Assembly (NCBI GenBank): GCA_037576215.1
Contig: JBANDB010000003.1
Location: 3,658,001 to 3,722,000, forward strand
Origin: Armillaria gallica
Lineage: Eukaryota; Basidiomycota; Agaricomycetes; Agaricales; Physalacriaceae
Direction: 5' to 3'
DNA: 64,000 bases
A model generated the notes under the pieces. The model searched no databases. It was not told the origin of the DNA and was given only the letters and a program-made list of their open reading frames with translations. The position numbers and the translations under genes are program-made. Shown here one piece after another: positions 1 to 8,879 of the stretch (positions are counted from its first letter, which is position 1; the number at the start of each line of letters is the position of its first letter).

Positions 1-973
1 GATCGACAAAAGGTCCGAGTCTAGAAAACTATTCCTGGACCAGCGATGATTGTAGAGATCGTATTAATAGAATAGTCGGGAACGGAACGTGCGTCACGGT
101 GAGTCGTTTTGGGTCTTTGACGATTACTTGCCGGCGGCAAATTGAAAGAACGTCGGTATAATGGAAGGCCACGCTGAGCTAGGAAGGTAAGTAATATAGA
201 TTCAAAGACCTGACTGGATTTGCAGCTTTGCTGTCATTTCAACAGGAAAATCAGCGTATAGTGATGAATGTGTTTCGCTCCGTGGATCAGAACAAAAGAG
301 TTTCGGAGGTTCAAGACGGAGCGTCGTGTTTGAAGACGCAGAATTTTGGTAATAAGAGGTGGATGTTCGAGAGCAAGAAGCCAAAGCACGGCCAACTTGT
401 CAAAACGCCGGCAAGTCGCACTCCGGGCCGAACTTTGTTCATGATTCTCACGGTTCCATCTGCTACACTTTTCGAAGTATCACTCCTAGGCCCTCGCAGG
501 CAGGTGACTGATTCGCGCCGGTTAAAATGCAAGGGAAACGACTAGAATGGAGAAGAAATTCTGGTGCATTCTTCTGACCCTAGCAAAATCCGTCGGCTTT
601 ACCATTATTTAGGGGGAATCCCGACGCGGTCAAATCCGCTATTCACCCATTTCCGTGGTTTTTGCCTGCTCCGAAATAGCCGCTTACCAGAAGTTGCACC
701 TCCACTGCTAAGCGACTCGCTCCACCATGATTGGCATGAGGTCGAGGGAAATATACTACATTTTCCTTTGTAGAAGCAAGTATCCAAAAAGGATAATATT
801 ACCAGTATACACGAACAAGAACGAACATATTTCTTTGTCTTTCTTCCCTTGCATTTATCCACGCATCCATGATTAGCAGTAAAAATTTATAGAAGAATCC
901 GCCTCTTCCAAAATGGGGCCGGTCAAGGTTTGGATAGGAGAAATGTAGTCATCCTGTTGTAACCCAAGTTCAG

Positions 974-1561
974 TTATCGATCACACTGGAAGGAGAAGCA
1001 ACCCACAGGAGTGACGGCGAGAGTCTCGTTGACCAAGATATGCATACCAGTTGTGATGCATTGGATTAGGCAACAGAACATCGGGACAAGCCCGAACGGT
1101 TCCAAGAACTTTGCAGCTGCGTTAAGAGCGTTGAAGCCGTCTCGAACATCGTAGTAACAGCCCACGAATGCACGACGTGTGTTATCGGCATCTTCTTCAG
1201 ACATCATTGTAGTCTAGAGTTTTGACTTCTTTGACAAGGTGATATTGGAGATAACGGAACGAAAACGTACGGGAATTTGTGTGATGGCAGTTTGTACCTG
1301 AGAATTGAAGGCAGTAACATCCTTGAGAACAGTCTAGAAGATGGTATGAAATTTTGAAGACTGGTATCGAATCAAATACGAACTTACATTAGCAGAGGTG
1401 GCCAAGGGGTACTGCCAGAAGACAGCACTGTCTCTGGTAATGCTGTCGGCGGTGAATCGCAAATCGTCGACGGTGCTCCAGAAGTCTCCAGACGCAAGTG
1501 GGTTGGCTACAGCAGCAGCCCAAGAGAACAAGGAGAAGAGTGCGAAGGTGCGAAAAGCCAT
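974..1561 (-). CDS. Small secreted protein, family 1 copy A (HsbA-like)
   Basis: Predicted 158-aa secreted protein in three exons: 1561-1388, 1333-1271 and 1213-974, with introns of 54 and 57 nt and phases that close. The N-terminus MAFRTFALFSLFSWAAAVA is a clear signal peptide. The mature protein is acidic, probably helical, with a Cys-rich C-terminal part (motif FCCLIQC). The shape (signal peptide plus about 140 helical residues) resembles the fungal hydrophobic surface binding protein A / cell-wall galactomannoprotein group, but that is inferred. Copies B and C at 10171 and 12515 share exon structure and most residues. TATAAA lies about 50 bp upstream (minus strand of 1611-1616). Function unknown; probably a surface or effector-like protein. 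Confidence 0.8.
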
Positions 1562-1610
1562 TCTGTACTACTGTTGGCGAGTAGCAAGAGAACAGGTTGT
1601 ACTCGCGGGT

Positions 1611-1616
1611 TTTATA
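1611..1616 (-). promoter_or_regulatory. TATA box of secreted-protein gene copy A
   Basis: TATAAA on the minus strand, 50 bp upstream of the ATG at 1561. The same motif sits 40-55 bp upstream of the ATG in copies B (10116-10121) and C (12471-12476), so the core promoter was duplicated with the genes. Confidence 0.6.
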
Positions 1617-3007
1617 CATTATGTCCCTGGTGCCAAGAACCCGTAGAATGAGAAGAGCATAATAAAAATAAAGGTTCCATCAAAGGCACGATGAGCCCGA
1701 GAATGGGTAGTACCTTACCACAAGCTTTCGCGTTCCTCATTATTCAATGCGGCAATAGCAGGGTAGCGATGAGACTCATCCTGTAGTTTGAGTTGGCATG
1801 TTTAAAAGTCTTCCTCCGTTGCGAATTCTGAAAACTCACGAGTTTCGTTCAGTGTAGGATTGTCTTTCTGGGCGGCTGTGTTGAAGCAGGCGCTCGGACT
1901 CTTGAAAGCAGAATGACATTGGCACTGGTCATCTAGATATAGAGAAACTGCAGACTTTGAGCTCGGAGGAACAAACTACACTGACCTCGACCATGTCATA
2001 TTTACGCCGGAGAGTGTATTGAGTTGAACGACTCAGGTACTGCATGTCCCCTTAAAAAAGGTATTGAGTGTATTGGCACATCATCTTGGACCTAATTCCG
2101 AAAGGTTAACATTCTTCGGAGAGCGAAAACTGCTGGACATCGTCCTGAGGGCTGCTCGAGACGAACAGGAACGGGCCTACGGCCATCTGTCAACTTGTTG
2201 CTTGTGAGTTGTGCCGACGCTGGTCAAGAACTGGCTTGCCTCAGTCCTCTTTCGTATTTGCTACCACCCCAGGACACCCCGGCCAGCCTTACAACTGTTT
2301 AGCCAGAGGAAACCTGCGAAGTTCCTTCATGAACACTTTCATGAATGTGCCTGAAGGGTGCGAGTCTATAAAAGTACTACTCTGGACCAGCGATGATTGT
2401 AGAGATCCTACTAATAGAATAGTCGAGAGTTGCGTCTAGTTTTGGGTCTTTGACAGATTACTGCCGGCGGGTCAGTAGAAGGGGTGTCGGTAAATAGAAG
2501 GCTGGCATGCTGACCTAGACGGTTAGTACTCTAGATGGATAGACCTGACTGGACCGCCGTTTCAACAGGAAGATCAGCGTATACATAAACGCTCCCCGGA
2601 TCAGAACAAAAAGAGTTTCGAGACGGAGTATCGAGTTTGAAGACTTTAAGCGTACACCTTGAGCAGAGTTTTGGTGACGAGAATCGGAGGTTCGAGAGTA
2701 AGTGAAGGCGTGTAGCAAATACAGGTCAACTTGGGCAATGGGAGAATTCCAAACGGTATCGTGTCGGCAAGTTGCGCGCAAGTGCTACGGCCCCACCGGA
2801 CCGAGCTCTATTTCATGCTACATACACTCTTCGAAGTATCTTCGCTGGAGGAAATGGGAATGCAAAGTTGAGTCGCCATCGCGGATGAGGTCCAAATTCA
2901 CTACCCATTCTCAAACGTCTTGAATCCCCAACAGTGGTCTGACACCAACAGCTCTTGGGATGTAGTGTTGAAACAAGAGTGACTGGAGTAAATGGAAGGG
3001 CGTTTCA

Positions 3008-3177
3008 GCTCACGCGCGACTCTTGCCGAGGCACGTCGAGTTCCACGTCCTTTTCACCTTGTCTTACGAATTCCTAGCAATCTCTCTCGAAGAACAAGCT
3101 CATCTGTGCGCTTTTTGTTGATGGCTCGACGTGGGAGGGTGACATCGCTAGCAAGTACTTCTTGCTGGAGCTCATAG
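3008..3177 (+). pseudogene. Relic of secreted-protein family 2 (exons 3-4)
   Basis: A decayed match to the 3' half of the family-2 gene at 8070-8763: the end of exon 3 (sequence coding for the Asn-Ser-Cys-Gln stretch), the third intron with its acceptor, and most of exon 4 (GEEQ... ICALF ... SCW region) are recognisable. Deletions and stop codons break the frame, and exons 1-2 with the signal peptide are absent. It lies just inside the left arm of the inverted repeat, on the opposite strand to family-1 copy A. Confidence 0.65.
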
Positions 3178-3243
3178 TAATAGAGATGCATACCACGTCT
3201 CATAGTGCAATCATACGATTCAAGTGCATACACGCATAAACAT

Positions 3244-3887
3244 CTACCGCCCAGCACCAGGAACGTTCCTCCTCTCCCTCCTGGGCGCCCTCTCCGGGAT
3301 AGCCGGCTGGATGACCGACACTTGGATAGTATCAAAGTTGAGCGCATGCAAGAGTTCCTATCACAAAAGCATCAGTAAAAGCCCCACCCCCCTCAAAAGA
3401 CAAGTCATCGCACCTTGGTCTCAGCATCGACCTCCAGACCGGTAGCGCTGGTATCGAGGGCAGACACCTCGGGAACGTAGTTGTCCTTCCTCTCGCGCTC
3501 CTCTTCTTGGAGCTTGAAGGAGATACCGCGGACGGGGCCTTTTTGGATGCGCTTCATGAGATGGGTGGTGAAGCCGGAGATTTTGTTGCGGAGGCGTTTG
3601 GAGGGGACGACGGCCTGCGGGGAGGGAGGGTTAGGAAAAGGGTGGGAAAGGGAGGGAAGGGGAGACGTACGACTTCATCGATTATCCTCTTGTTGGTGTG
3701 GAAGTCGAGGGTGAGGCGGGGGTAGCTGTGCATATGTGAGGGCCAAGCTAAAGGGTCTTTATTGCAAGGACGTACTATTTCTCGATGAGAACACGGGAAG
3801 CCCTCTTTGTCGTCTTGGTGCGAACACGGCCCTGGGAATTATCGTCAGCAAAGACGTCTGCGAGGTTATTAGCGGTGGGCTCACCAT
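3244..3887 (-). CDS. rps17: 40S ribosomal protein eS17 (S17)
   Basis: Component of the small ribosomal subunit. Five coding exons: 3887-3885 (the ATG alone), 3831-3776, 3725-3671, 3614-3414 and 3357-3244, giving 142 aa with all phases closing. The product reads [20 protein letters not shown], then [19 protein letters not shown] and [20 protein letters not shown], all hallmarks of eS17. The C-terminal tail after DAETK is the variable fungal extension. An ATG isolated in a 3-nt exon is a common ribosomal-protein arrangement. Transcribed divergently from the uS8 gene at 4142 across 254 bp. Confidence 0.96.
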
Positions 3888-4141
3888 CTTGCTGAATGTG
3901 TCGAGGGTTGGAGAGGATGCAGAATGAGGATAGGGACGGCAAGTCCCGAGGTGGCTTGGGGCAAACTGTACAGTCGGTTCCCACGCTCGCCATAGGGTGA
4001 ATTCAAATTTAGCTTTGAGCGTCCTTCATAACCACCTTCCCTCATCCTCAAGGTGCGTGCCCGGTCGACTCGCTCGTTGGCGACACTCCCCGGGCTGCTG
4101 ACACTTGTCTCTCCAGAAAACACCAAAAAAGGGCCGATATC
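3888..4141. promoter_or_regulatory. Bidirectional ribosomal-protein promoter region
   Basis: The 254 bp between the eS17 start codon (minus) and uS8 start codon (plus). It must hold both 5' UTRs and both promoters. I see no TATA box and no exact Homol-D-type box, only pyrimidine-rich stretches close to the uS8 start. Co-regulation of the two 40S genes is inferred from position. Confidence 0.6.
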
Positions 4142-4826
4142 ATGGTTCGCGTCTCCGTACTCGTGCGTTGCGTCCTTTGCCTTAAAATCTTGTTTGTACT
4201 GACGAAAGGCAGAACGACTGCCTGAACAATATCGTCAATGCCGAGCGCCGCGGCAAGCGCCAGGTCCTCATCCGGCCTTCGTCCAAGGTGGTGGTCAAGT
4301 TTTTGAGCGTCATGCAGAGACATGGTGGGTGGTTTTTTTTCTTTTCGGACGATAACTACGGTGTTGGCGCTATGATGCACGCTGGCGTCGTTTTAACGAT
4401 TCCGATATATTGATGCCCCGGATAACCATACAGCGTGTGTCCCGGTGCTAGGGACAGGCGTTCACGGATGGGGCTACATACATATGTTTAGTTGAACGAT
4501 GCTAACTCTTTTATTACAGGTTACATCGGTGAATTCGAGATCATCGATGACCACCGCTCTGGCAAGATTGTTATCCAGCTTAATGGGCGTCTGAACAAGA
4601 CGGGTGTCATCTCTCCCCGGTACAATGTGAAGCACAATGAGATTGAGAGCTGGGTCAATTTGTTGTTGCCTGCTCGTGGGTTTGGAATCATCATTCTCGT
4701 GGGTTTATCTTTTTGTGATATTTTCTTCTGCTAACTATCTTTCAGACGACTTCCGGTGGTATCATGGACCACGAAGAGGCGCGTCGTAAAAATATTGGTG
4801 GAAAACTTTTGGGATATGTGTACTAG
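4142..4826 (+). CDS. rps22: 40S ribosomal protein uS8 (S15a/S22)
   Basis: Small-subunit ribosomal protein, 130 aa, the exact usual length. Exons 4142-4162, 4213-4324, 4520-4698 and 4746-4826; phases close. Conserved text includes [61 protein letters not shown] and [12 protein letters not shown], ending GKLLGYVY. Intron 2 is 195 nt, about four times the local norm, and may host a small RNA. Divergent neighbour of eS17. Confidence 0.97.
4325..4519 (+). other. Long intron 2 of uS8, candidate snoRNA host
   Basis: 195-nt intron in a window where most introns are 46-60 nt. It contains a short perfect stem (TGTCCC/GGGACA around a 7-nt loop, near 4438-4456) and ACA triplets before the 3' end. From general knowledge, the second intron of the yeast orthologue RPS22B hosts the H/ACA snoRNA snR44, which makes the position suggestive. 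I could not identify a convincing H box or C/D boxes, so this is only a candidate. Confidence 0.22.
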
Positions 4827-4892
4827 ATTAGTCCTAATTACCCGAATGAGTAGTTGCCCCTGAGTGTCCTCTTTTGATCTTGTACCACTACC

Positions 4893-5752
4893 ATGTCCTC
4901 ATCGCGGTCGCCGACACCTGGCGTCCAGACGATAACACGTAAAGTTATACGCACGCTGGAGGGCCTGGGCGAACACACTGTAGACGAAGAGTCGTCGAAT
5001 ACCTCCTCTGAAGACGATGAACCACTGGAAAAGGAAAAGGAGAAGGAAAAGACAGACTGGGAGATACCGCGCAAGGTGCTGCACTCGTCGATAGGTGAGC
5101 TCGTCGTCTGTGCGCTGGCGGTGTGCTGACCTGGACAGGCTTCGGGACGCTGTACCTGTACGTCTCAGGCGGGTCCCCGGCGCCGGTGACGCGCGTTCTG
5201 TGGACGTCCCTCTTGTTCGTCATCCTCCCCGCCGACATCCTCCGGCTCACCCTCCCCCGCTCCCCCTTTGCCGGCCTCTACAACATCCTCCTCGGGCCCC
5301 TCATGCGCCCAAGCGAGCTCACCCAGACAAACGGCGTCATCTACTACATCCTCGGCGTCAACCTTGTGCTCACCTTTCTCCCCCTGGACATCGCGGTGGT
5401 GTCGATCCTGATCCTCTCCTGGGCGGACACGGCGGCGAGCACGTTTGGGAGGATGTACGGGCGGTGGACGCCGAAGCTGCCGTGGTCGAGGAGGAAGAGC
5501 CTCGCGGGGTTCGTGGCGGCGGCGGCGACGGGGTCGGGTATCGTGTTGGGGTTCTGGGGCGGGATCGGGGGCGAGTCGTGGGTGCCCGCGGAGAAGGGGT
5601 GGGTCGGGACGGTGGTGTTTGGGGTGTACGCGGGTCTGGTCAGCGCATTGGCAGAGTCTCTCGATTTCGGACTGGATGACAATTTAACGCTGCCTGTTAT
5701 CGCAGGTGGCTGCTTGCATGCATTTATCGCCCTATATAATTACGTAACTTAG
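4893..5752 (+). CDS. dgk1: CTP-dependent diacylglycerol kinase, Dgk1-like
   Basis: Phosphorylates diacylglycerol to phosphatidate with CTP in the ER/nuclear envelope. Two exons, 4893-5094 and 5139-5752, code for 271 aa. The N-terminus is hydrophilic and acidic with a KEKEKEK stretch; membrane segments begin after EIPRKVLHSSIGFGTLYLYV, which contains the conserved Arg-Lys of this family. Further signatures are SWADTAASTFGRMYG (nucleotidyl-binding region) and the C-terminal DDNLTLPVIAG, typical of Dgk1 rather than dolichol kinase. Several hydrophobic helices follow each other between. The stop is only 7 bp before the start of the next gene. Confidence 0.9.
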
Positions 5753-5759
5753 ATACCCC

Positions 5760-6388
5760 ATGATTATTGACCACTACCACGCCCTTAACGTACCCAGGAA
5801 TGCGTCCAAGGCTCAGATAAAGTCGTCTTTCTATCAGGTAAGAGCTAAAGTACAGAGGCAGAGTGCTGAATTTTGTTTCAGTTGAGCAAAACACATCATC
5901 CTGACTTGTCGGACGACCCAGATTCTCCGACCCGTTTTCGCCGCGCTTCAGAGGCGTATGCTGTCTTGTCCGACGACAGGCAGAGGCGGGCCTACGACAG
6001 GACCCTCGTCGTCGTCCCACCTCACCCACGCGACCACCCAACGGCTTTCCGCACCACCACCTGGGAGACGAGAAACAGACCGCCTAGCGCAAAGTTTGCC
6101 TGGACGCCTCGGAAGCCCAGGCCGCTGCATCACCAGCATGTTGGCTTGGAGTTTGGATCGGGGCTACGCGACCGGACGCACCCAGCGTACCAGAATGTCT
6201 CGCAGCGCCATTCGAACGAGCATAAGGCGCATATCGCGTTTAGCAGGATTTCTGGGACTGTGAGGGCGCTGCAGCTTCTTGCGGGGTTGGGTGTTGTGAT
6301 GTGGGTGTTGGGGCCGAGGTGCGTGGTTGTGTGGTTGTTGGTGTTGGTGGCTGACTGATTGGTGGGTAGTGGGAAGGACGCGGGGTAG
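5760..6388 (+). CDS. J-domain (DnaJ/Hsp40) protein with C-terminal membrane anchor
   Basis: Co-chaperone expected to stimulate an Hsp70 ATPase. Exons 5760-5837, 5882-6318 and probably 6370-6388; the last intron (GTGCGT...TAG, 51 nt) is optional, since reading through gives a stop at 6358. The protein starts almost inside the J domain: HYHALNVPRNASKAQIKSSF (helix I-II), then the HPD motif in LSKTHHPDL, then RFRRASEAYAVLSD and RRAYDR. A hydrophobic segment (ALQLLAGLGVVMWVLG) near the C-terminus suggests a single membrane span; similar small J proteins sit in mitochondria. An in-frame stop at 5745 closes the frame upstream, unless an upstream exon splices to the AG at 5751-5752. Start lies 7 bp after the dgk1 stop. 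Confidence 0.85.
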
Positions 6389-6545
6389 AGGTTGATATGA
6401 AAGGGTTTGTCGGACGGACTAGCGGTATCACTGGTGACGCATGGATTGTTCATATAGATCTTGCTCGCTCGCTTACACACAGGAAAGAGTCGCACACACG
6501 AAGGGATGATACATATAAATTACAAAAATGTCCGATAATCTACGA

Positions 6546-7246
6546 CTAGGAGCTCCAGCAAGAAGTGTTGTAGTACTTGCTATTGATGTAGTACTTGCTA
6601 TTGATATCGTCGGCATCGCAGTCACTCTCCCACGTCGCGCTGTCGATGTACTCTTCAAAGAGCGCACAGATGAATTGTTCGGCTTGTTCCTCCAGCGAGA
6701 AGGCTGTGATAGGAATGCATAAGATAAAGGTCAGACGAATTGTGTAGATTGGACTTACCCTGGCAAGAGTTGCACTTGTCGTGGGCTTCGCAGAGCTTCT
6801 TGCAGTCTACATCATGCGTGAGCAAGATTAAACTGGGTAGTCCAGGAGAGACGCTGACCGAGCTCAAAGGTATCCTTGGAGACATACCCAGTGGTAACGG
6901 GAGTGTACTTGCCCGACTTCCATCCGTTCCAGTCATTCTTGTTCTCGAATACGGCCTTCCACACACAGCTGGTGTCAGGCCATTGCTGGGGACACTGGAA
7001 TCCGCACTCGGACTAAACACAACATGTCAGATATGGGAACTGAAGGAACAAGGTGAAGCGTACATCAGTCAGGCAAGGGCAGTCTGAAGACACGTCGGGA
7101 GGACATTGCTTGCCGCTGCCGTACCACGTCCAGGCGGGCGTCCACGAGCTAGTAGGCGCAACGCTAGCATCATCGCGGGCAGTGATGATACTGGAGAACG
7201 CGGGGGCGGCGAGAGCGGTGAGGACAGCGAGGAACTTGATTGACAT
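6546..7246 (-). CDS. Cys/Trp-rich small secreted protein, family 2 copy A
   Basis: 180-aa predicted secreted protein, four exons: 7246-7064, 7012-6859, 6806-6759 and 6703-6546. Signal peptide MSIKFLAVLTALAAPAFSS, then a Trp-rich segment (SSWTPAWTWYGSGKQC) and a series of paired cysteines (DCPC, SECGFQC, DCKKLC, KCNSC) that probably form disulfides. I do not recognise the family. Copy B at 8070-8763 is divergently transcribed and nearly identical in layout. Copy A carries an in-frame 18-nt tandem duplication near its 3' end giving SKYYINSKYYN. Possible roles (effector, surface protein, inhibitor) are open. Confidence 0.85.
6569..6604 (-). repeat. 18-nt in-frame tandem duplication in exon 4
   Basis: Two perfect copies of an 18-nt unit, 6569-6586 and 6587-6604, inside the last exon of the family-2 copy A gene. 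It adds six codons relative to copy B, so the reading frame is kept. Confidence 0.9.
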
Positions 7247-8069
7247 GTTGGATTGAAGACGGGGTTTGTCTGGAGGATAATGGCATTTCCACTGTCATTT
7301 TATACCCCCAGGACCAGATGGTTTTCGGGCGTGGAGTTTAGAAAACCGGTACTAGTATGCGGTAAAGACTTTTTTTGTTGGTATGACAAAAATAGCCACT
7401 GCTCGACGGCGATCGTTCTTTTTATAAAATGAAACGTGACCAGTACTCCTTCCTTCCGGTTTCGGACTCAGAGGACGCGTCACCGCTGCTCCTAAATGCG
7501 TAGACCTGTAACCGGTCGTCTTCTATATATGGGAGCAAGTATATGGAAGACGACCGGTTACAGGTCTACTAAATGCGCTGCTTCAAAAATCTGTCGCTGC
7601 TGGGAATTTCTAGTCTCTCCTTTAGCGTCTTGAATGTGATCTCATCTCTTCTCGCGATCGTTGAACTTTGCGTTGTCACCACTACTATCTAGGATGACTT
7701 CAATTCCTAGATATGTCGGTTGAAGACTTTCGTCTGGAATGTCTTTTCGCGGCTATTCGGACATCATTTGAAAGCCTAACCTTTCCACAAAGTCTCATCC
7801 TAGTTTCACTATTACTCCAACTCCCCAATGACATACCACCTGCATATGATCCGCCCATGGTAATCTACCACAGTTATTTTGGTACAGATCGTGATTATTA
7901 TTTTTAGGCACAGGGCGCGACTTGGAAATGTCTTCTCCAGGACGCTTCTACAGAGCTTAGTCTCTGACGCTCTGGTCTGACCAGCAGAAAGGTATAAAGA
8001 GCCTGCAAAAATGCCCACTTGGATATCCAACAGACAAACCTCGTCTTCGATCTAATTATCTATCCAACC
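7247..8069. promoter_or_regulatory. Shared spacer between the two divergent family-2 genes
   Basis: 823 bp with no credible gene. It holds a TATA box for each flanking gene: TATAAAA on the minus strand at 7298-7304 (about 52 bp before the ATG at 7246) and TATAAAG on the plus strand at 7993-7999 (about 71 bp before the ATG at 8070). A small mobile element sits at 7501-7568. Apart from these I see nothing specific. Confidence 0.6.
7501..7568. mobile_element. 68-bp hairpin MITE with 9-bp target duplication
   Basis: Two perfect 23-bp terminal inverted repeats, 7501-7523 and 7546-7568, separated by 22 bp of AT-rich sequence. The element is flanked by an exact 9-bp direct repeat CTAAATGCG (7492-7500 and 7569-7577), as expected for a target-site duplication. 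A 9-bp duplication is typical of Mutator-like transposases, so this looks like a minimal non-autonomous element of that type. It contains no coding sequence. Confidence 0.75.
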
Positions 8070-8763
8070 ATGGTCTTCCTCGCTGTCCTCGCCGCTCTCG
8101 CTGTCCCCGCATTCTCTAGCATCATCACTGCCCGCGATGATGCTAGCGTTACGGTCCAGGACCCTACTAGCTCGTGGACGCCCGCCTGGACGTGGTATGG
8201 CAGCGGGAAGCAATGTCCCTCCGACGTGTCGAAGGACTGCCCTTGCTTGACCGATGTACGAGTCTTTCCTTTAATTCCCATGGACTCGATAACTGACTTG
8301 CTTTTTGTTTAGTCCGAGTGCGGATTCCAGTGCCCTCAACAGTGGCCGGACGCTAGCTGTGTGTGGAATGCGGTATTCGAGAACAAGAATGACTGGAACG
8401 GATGGAAGTCGGGCAAGTATACTCCTGTCACTACAGGGTATGTCTCCAAGGATACTTTTGAGCTCGGTAAGCTCGCGTGTTACGGTTTGTAGGTTCTCCG
8501 CTCATTGCTTTCTAATCCAGACTGCAAGAAGCTCTGCGAAGCTCATGACAAGTGCAACTCTTGCCAGGGTATGTCGATTTTCTGTATTCGTCTGAATTTT
8601 ATCTTACGGAATCCTAGCGTTCTCGCTTGAGGAACAAGCGGAGCAGTTCATCTGTGCGCTCTTTGAGGAGTACATCGATAGCGCGACGTGGGAGAGTGAT
8701 TGTGAGGCTGACAAGGCCGAGAGCAAGTACTACAACACCTCTTGCTGGAACTCCAAGTCCTAG
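8070..8763 (+). CDS. Cys/Trp-rich small secreted protein, family 2 copy B
   Basis: 177-aa predicted secreted protein in four exons: 8070-8255, 8313-8466, 8521-8568 and 8618-8763, phases closing. Signal peptide MVFLAVLAALAVPAFSS; 13 cysteines follow in pairs (DCPC, CGFQC, DCKKLC, KCNSC) with many tryptophans (WTPAWTWYGS, NDWNGWKSG). Ends SCWNSKS. An in-frame upstream ATG at 8019 is not chosen because it would bury the signal peptide. Paralogue of 6546-7246 with two relics at 3008-3177 and 13558-14002. Family not recognised; role unknown. Confidence 0.85.
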
Positions 8764-8879
8764 GGATGAATGCTTTCCTTGTGGACTTTTTGTAATATAT
8801 TTATTTTCTATGTATCATCGCAATATATGTATTTCGGGGTATTACACTTTGGATATGCTGAGGTCGACTGGGCAATACT

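Larger units (their letters stand above)
1..2850 (-). repeat. Left arm of a large inverted repeat carrying a secreted-protein gene
   Basis: Read on the minus strand, this stretch matches the plus strand of about 8880-11705 over almost its whole length, with many substitutions and small indels. It holds one family-1 gene (974-1561, minus) with about 1.3 kb of upstream and 1 kb of downstream DNA. A subrepeat occurs at about 200-540 and again at 2515-2720, so the arm itself is built of tandem units; the second unit is cut by the left window edge. Outside the gene I see no convincing coding sequence in 1-973 or 1562-3007; the short open frames there differ between copies. Confidence 0.85.

Noticed and set aside
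228..545. 105-codon plus-strand frame in the left repeat arm
   Set aside because: The matching frame is broken in the other repeat copies, so it is not under coding constraint.
4325..4519. C/D-box snoRNA in the uS8 intron
   Set aside because: A C-like TATGATGC is present but no CTGA D box was found.
5095..5679. 194-codon plus-strand frame rich in Arg, His and Pro
   Set aside because: Shadow of the second exon of dgk1 in another frame.
6130..6495. 121-codon minus-strand open frame
   Set aside because: Lies antisense to the J-protein exon, Pro/Ser/Thr-rich composition from the GC bias of the other strand, no splice partners.
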